This document shows, piece by piece, positions 59,591 to 64,000 of a stretch of 64,000 nt of DNA; the stretch's first letter is position 1, and each line of letters opens with the position of its first letter. The position numbers and the translations under genes were made by a program. Origin of the DNA: Mactra quadrangularis (taxonomy: Eukaryota; Mollusca; Bivalvia; Venerida; Mactridae); assembly GCA_025267735.1 (NCBI GenBank), contig CM046311.1, positions 23,086,020 through 23,150,019 on the forward strand, in the 5' to 3' direction. The notes under the pieces were generated by a model, which was not told the DNA's origin, ran no database searches, and saw only the letters and a list, made by a program, of their open reading frames with translations.

Positions 59591-59948
59591 GGGACCTTAG
59601 TCTTTTATTTACCCTTGTGTACCCTTCAAAAAGGTAGGTCCAATTAATTGGATTACAAAGATTTTACCCTTACTTTTCAATGTCATTTTACCCAAATTAA
59701 TCTTAAAATATTTTTTGTTAATCATTTAACTTGTTTGAAATTCAAGCTAAGTATTTCTAAGGTAAAGAACTATCAAAATTTTATCACTTCTGTTAATGTC
59801 TTTATTAACAAAAAGATATTAGATGAAATATTTTGTTATATTTACATAGGAATTTAATTTTAAAACCTGAGAATTACAACTGTAAGGACATATTTACCAA
59901 TTGGATTGCTTCTGATTTCATCAGGGAAGAATAACTAACAAAAGTCCC
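59591..59948 (+). mobile_element. MITE of the GGGACCTTAGTC family, copy 3
   Basis: Ends GGGACCTTAGTC and AAAAGTCCC; the interior shares CCTTGTGTACCCTTCAAA, ATTTCTAAGGTAAAGAACTAT and CCAATTGGATTGCTTCTGATT with the other copies. Confidence 0.75.
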
Positions 59949-60079
59949 TGATTGTATTAAACCATATAACGTGAATATCCCCGAAATATGATACTACTTC
60001 TAATATCTATACAGAAATGTATATAATCATATACCAAATTACGTTGCTCATAGCCTTCTACAAAAAAGTTGAAACTGCT

Positions 60080-60352
60080 CCATAGCAAAACATTGTATAG
60101 GTCATATAACGGTCAGTCAACCTACTTACTCCTCCTGGAAAGACTAAATCTCTGGATTTAGCTGTTACACAACTACTAAGCGCATACATTCTTCAGTGAC
60201 TGACTACTTCTCTACATAATTAAAAATCATTGGTAGGAGGGACAATGACCCTAGAAATAATTTCATGACCAAGTTCCACGTAAGTATGCCCCATTCGGGA
60301 ATCGAAACCACAACCCCTCTATCAGAAGACTTGCGTACTACCAACTAAGATA
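60080..60352 (-). mobile_element. tRNA-derived SINE (family A), near full length
   Basis: On the minus strand: TATCTTAGTTGGTAGTACGC (A box), GTTGTGGTTTCGATTCCCGA (B box), GGGGCATACTTACGTGGAAC, CATGAAATTATTTCTAGGG, TTGTCCCTCCTACCAATG and the tail ACCGTTATATGACCTATAC. Confidence 0.75.
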
Positions 60353-60682
60353 GCAGGGAAGTTGAAACTGCTTGGCCCACTTAAATTAAAATAAAACTGA
60401 ACGTACCATTTAAAATGTATCTGCTTTTGCTCATAAACTATGAAATAATCTGGCATTTTGATTGAATAGAACTTATTAGTGTTACTTTTATTGGAACGAT
60501 GTTCTGAACATCGTTACAGAGATAACAAACCGTAATTTCAGCTCCAAGCATTGAATCTAAGCTAAAACCCCGATCCACTCCGCATATCATTACTGCAAAA
60601 TTTGATTCGGATGTTTTCGGCTCGTATATTATCCTGATAATCGCTTGCTACATATTTCCATAGATTTGATTTTTCATCCGGC

Positions 60683-61010
60683 AATAGAGCAACATGATAC
60701 GGTTTACTGCTGGTATGGCTAAAACACGCAATAGAGAATAAGGGGCAAAATGGACGAAATGCAGTCAGTAGCGAATAGAACAACATGATACGGTTTACTG
60801 CAGGTATGACTAAAACACGCAATAGAGAATAAGGGGCAAAATGGACGAAAGCAGTCAGTAGCGAAATGAAGTTTTAATTGGATAAATTACTTTTTGGGCG
60901 TTAATATATTATCAGCAATAAAACAACAGAATATGACTTAAATACGCAATGGAGAATTCTGCGCAAATGGACGAAATGGAACAGACATTGGCGAATCGGA
61001 GATTTAACTG
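60683..61010 (+). repeat. Tandem duplication, about 92-bp unit, two good and one degraded copy
   Basis: ACATGATACGGTTTACTGC, AAAACACGCAATAGAGAAT and GGGGCAAAATGGACGAAA occur at 60691 and again 92 bp later, nearly identical. A third diverged unit lies at about 60910-61010 (AATATGACTTAAATACGCAATGG). Confidence 0.75.
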
Positions 61011-63000
61011 TATAAATCCAGTGTTGAATCTAAATCGCACCATTGCGCAAATGCACCCTTATGTACGTAAATGACATAATGTCAAACGTCTATTGGGCCC
61101 GTCGGGCGCACGAAAATATGGCTATTTGCCTATATCAGACCAGGGACTTTATGCTCGTGTCTCTAATCGGTCAGGCTTTCGACGACTTTTCGTTTATTCT
61201 GTGCCCGTCCGTCTCTTTAAACCCATTTCGTTAAATAGTTCTAGAAAGAAGAAGAAATAGTTCTAGTCGTGTTAGAGACAAACATAATTAAATTTCACAT
61301 TGTTTGAGTGACTGTACAGATATTGAAGACAAAAATGTTCATTTGACATCGAATACTGTACATATGCAATAATTTCAAAATCGATGGTTTTCCAATCGAT
61401 GGAATGGCAGTAAACGACCACAGCGATTGACTAGTTTACAAAGTAATTGAAACGATAGATTCGATAGTAAAGTTCCAAAGATTACGCGATGCAGACTGCT
61501 GGTGTCCGATTAATTTAAGAAGATAAGTTCTCTCGCATACAATTCACACGATGCCGTCACAAAACAGTCCCCCACCCCAAAAAAATCTTTTTTATACACA
61601 CACACATATTTATAGTAAAGGTACGCTACTGGTCACCTCAGAAACCAAGAAAAAAATGACCGATCTTATTCAACGGGCTCTTGTGTTTTTATTTCTTGGT
61701 CGATTTTCAAAAACTTGGTCTTATTCACCAAACAAATGCTTAATATGTCGATTGCATATAAAAGCTTATTAATGAAAAGCAAATGAAGAAAGTTATCTGA
61801 CGTTAAACAGGAAAAAACGTTTAATCGTACCCTATCTGATCTACCAAAACCCCGTTTCCTTCCCGAACGTAACACATAAATGTGCAAGTGGAACTCCGAT
61901 AAAAATGAACTAAAACAGAGAAAATAATATTTAAAGTCACTAGCCTCTCTCACAGTTGTCTAAGACAAATAATTTGATCACTATCATAAATTTCCTTGGC
62001 TTGCCGTGAGTTTTTTTTTCGTAAAACGGCATGAGTTCGGTTTTAGCCTAGACTTCTTTCTCAAAATGGAACAATTGTTGCAATGACATAATTATAAAGT
62101 GTCTAGTTAACATGTGCATACTTTAAGTCAATTAAGATATCAAAATGAAAATAGATGTGCTAATTCATTGATGGTACGTCTTCTTAAATTTGAAGGGACG
62201 TTACTATGGACTAATGTTATAGCAGTTCTGCCTCTTTTATATTTATATGAATTGGTTTATTATTCTTTGACTGATTAATTTGTTTGATAAAGTAAGATAA
62301 ACCTTGCAATTAGCAAATTACTCGAAAAGTCAAGTTCTATCCTTGGACTGCTCTTGTTAAATTCTATTAATTGATACTGCATACATTATTTTATAGATAA
62401 TATTGCTGCACAAGTTTGATTTTTACATAATTATAATCTTTATTTATTAAATCAGTTCAGGACATCGTTCCTCCAGCACTCCAGTGCTTTGATTATAAAT
62501 TCTCTTACCTTTATTTTTCATCGTGTAAGTAGTACAATGTACAATATTATGTTGTAAGATGATTATGTATGCTACTAACTGCAACTAGATTCGAAATTGG
62601 GAATATTGATGTTGTTTAATTTATTCAATAAGTAAACCATAATTATATGAATACAATGATGTAACGATAAGTTACAAGAAATACTGGCCTATCAGCATTA
62701 CGTCTAGGATTTTTAGTTTTCTATAAAAACGCTGAAAATGATTTCGAAAATACTAAAGTCACCTAACTTAAAGTAGCAATTCAACCATACATCCTCAATT
62801 AGATTACTTCATGATAACGTATCTTGAATTTCGAAACAAAAAAAATGTTTTTCACGTACACATGTACTAGGTCTGTTTACACACCATTTCTAAGAAGCAA
62901 AAATTAACATTCGGGTTTCTCAGAAATATTGTTGATTTGAAACATCTGTTTTGTAATGTAGGTTAGAAACGTCAGCAGTGGAAATTTTTCAAACGCCCTA
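61011..63000 (+). other. Intergenic upstream of the next gene, nothing recognised
   Basis: No repeat shared inside the window and no exon-like segment with support. Confidence 0.35.
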
Positions 63001-63084
63001 GAAGAGGTGAAATTATAAATCGTTCATGTTACAAGGAAATAAAACATTCTAGTTAGTTGAAAGTTTAAAAATTGGATATAGTGT

Positions 63085-63250
63085 GGGATATTGTTGTAAC
63101 ATAATAATTGAAATTAAAATTATTATTTTATTGATGCTTTTGTTATTGTTATTTTTATCGCTATTGTATTCATAATTAAAATTATAATAATAATTATAAT
63201 AATGATAAAAATACAATAATAATAATATTGCTATTATTTTTATTTTGTTG
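63085..63250. repeat. Low-complexity TAA/TTA tract
   Basis: Almost only A and T in short TAATAATAAT and TTATTATT words, reading nearly symmetric on the two strands. About 130 bp upstream of the next start codon. Confidence 0.7.
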
Positions 63251-63378
63251 TAATTTTCACATCGAGTTTGTTCTACAAGTATCCGTTCCATACAAACAAG
63301 TGTTTATAATAAGGATATAATCAATTGTGTTTCAGTAAAACAAAGACGTGTGTATTAAAAAGTGTCGCAAATAGATTT

Positions 63379-63436
63379 ATGGAAATGTTTATAATAAAAA
63401 GTGTAGTTGTATTTATTTTATTTCATCTTTTAGTAG
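63379..63436 (+). CDS. Signal-peptide exon of a second secreted-protein gene (5' partial gene)
   Basis: ATG at 63379, then MEMFIIKSVVVFILFHLLVG, a short basic start and a long hydrophobic core typical of a secretion signal. The donor GTAAGT at 63437 splits a Gly codon (phase 1), the usual phase of a signal-peptide exon before CCP modules. The rest of the gene is beyond the window. The intron contains a block repeated next to the orphan exon at 54437, suggesting that the two are paralogues. The factor B relationship is inference from phase and context only. Confidence 0.55.
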
Positions 63437-63776
63437 GTAAGTTGATCAGTTTTCTCTATTGTCCAGGTCTTTTTTTTTAAAGAATATTTGTTGCCAACAG
63501 ACTTGATAAATATTATTCGTCCGTGTTATGTTCCATAATATTAATATAAGAGGTAAATAACGTTCATTTTAATTTAAAATTGTACATTCGTATTTTGTCG
63601 ATCGTTTATTAAATGAATAATTTCTGAAAGCCTGTGGATGATCATAGAAGAATATGTAACTTATGCTACATAGGCGAAACGATCCACACGCAAAGCACTT
63701 TACGGTTATTGTCGTAATTTGGAAATCATCCAGAACTTTGTAAACACATTTTATATTCTGTTTATTTTATATTATC

Positions 63777-63902
63777 CGGGTGTTATATAAAGAATTAACT
63801 AGAGATATAACTCCCGTAGAATTTCCTTTAAAATCCTTATGCCCAATTTCTTTACATTACCCGAGTGTTATATCGCGAATAAACACGAGATTTAACACCC
63901 GG
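63777..63902. mobile_element. Small MITE with CCGGGTGTTA ends in the intron after the signal exon
   Basis: CCGGGTGTTATAT at the left is inverted at the right (TTTAACACCCGG). The interior has a second related motif CCGAGTGTTATAT at 63860. 126 bp. Directly followed by the block shared with 54054. Confidence 0.55.
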
Positions 63903-63905
63903 TGT

Positions 63906-64000
63906 GTTTCTTTACCTTCGAAATAGTTTAATCCTCAATCATAATCCAGTTAGAAAATGATCTGAGTGTATTTGGTAAAGTGCGTTTCTTTAAAAATTCT
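63906..64000 (+). repeat. Duplicated block, copy 2 (runs off the window)
   Basis: Near-identical to 54054-54146 in the same orientation. Lies about 470 bases after the signal-peptide exon. Confidence 0.8.

Overview
The window looks like eukaryotic, AT-rich, intron-rich metazoan DNA, most likely from a mollusc and probably a bivalve. The grounds are GT-AG introns with phase-consistent exons, two families of tRNA-derived SINEs, a LINE relic with a PHD-type finger, many small TA- or TTAA-flanked inverted-repeat elements, and a complement factor B/C2-like gene. The species is inference; no sequence search was possible.

The main gene is on the + strand and fills positions 2-46490. Fourteen exons were read by hand. 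Three complete complement control protein (CCP/sushi) exons and the tail of a fourth are followed by four exons of a von Willebrand factor A (VWA) domain and six exons of a trypsin-like serine protease domain, ending at a stop at 46488-46490. The 5' end (signal peptide and first CCPs) lies before position 1. Domain order, the MIDAS residues, the Cys-Gly linker before the protease and the absence of an Arg-Ile-Val-Gly-Gly activation site fit the complement factor B/C2 family. One exon (35747-35932) carries an apparent one-base deletion in a T run.

The introns are full of mobile-element remains. The 6.3-kb intron after the first exon holds a TTAA-flanked foldback element (1814-3111) and a palindromic minisatellite element (3297-5455). 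A 25.7-kb intron (10027-35746) interrupts the VWA domain. It holds several inverted-repeat pairs (10274/34935, 14565/28902, 23235/33800), a satellite array, a TACG-rich element (20527-25719), a decayed intron-containing Tc1 transposase (31076-32207) and SINEs.

Downstream of the gene (46.5-63.4 kb) lie further MITEs and SINEs, a LINE relic, a possible minus-strand terminal exon of an unknown gene (51184-51442), and an orphan cysteine-containing exon (54437-54673). At 63379-63436 a signal-peptide exon begins another secreted-protein gene on the + strand. A ~95-bp block near the orphan exon is repeated just after the signal-peptide exon. This suggests, by inference, a tandem cluster of secreted, possibly factor B-like genes with one broken copy between them.
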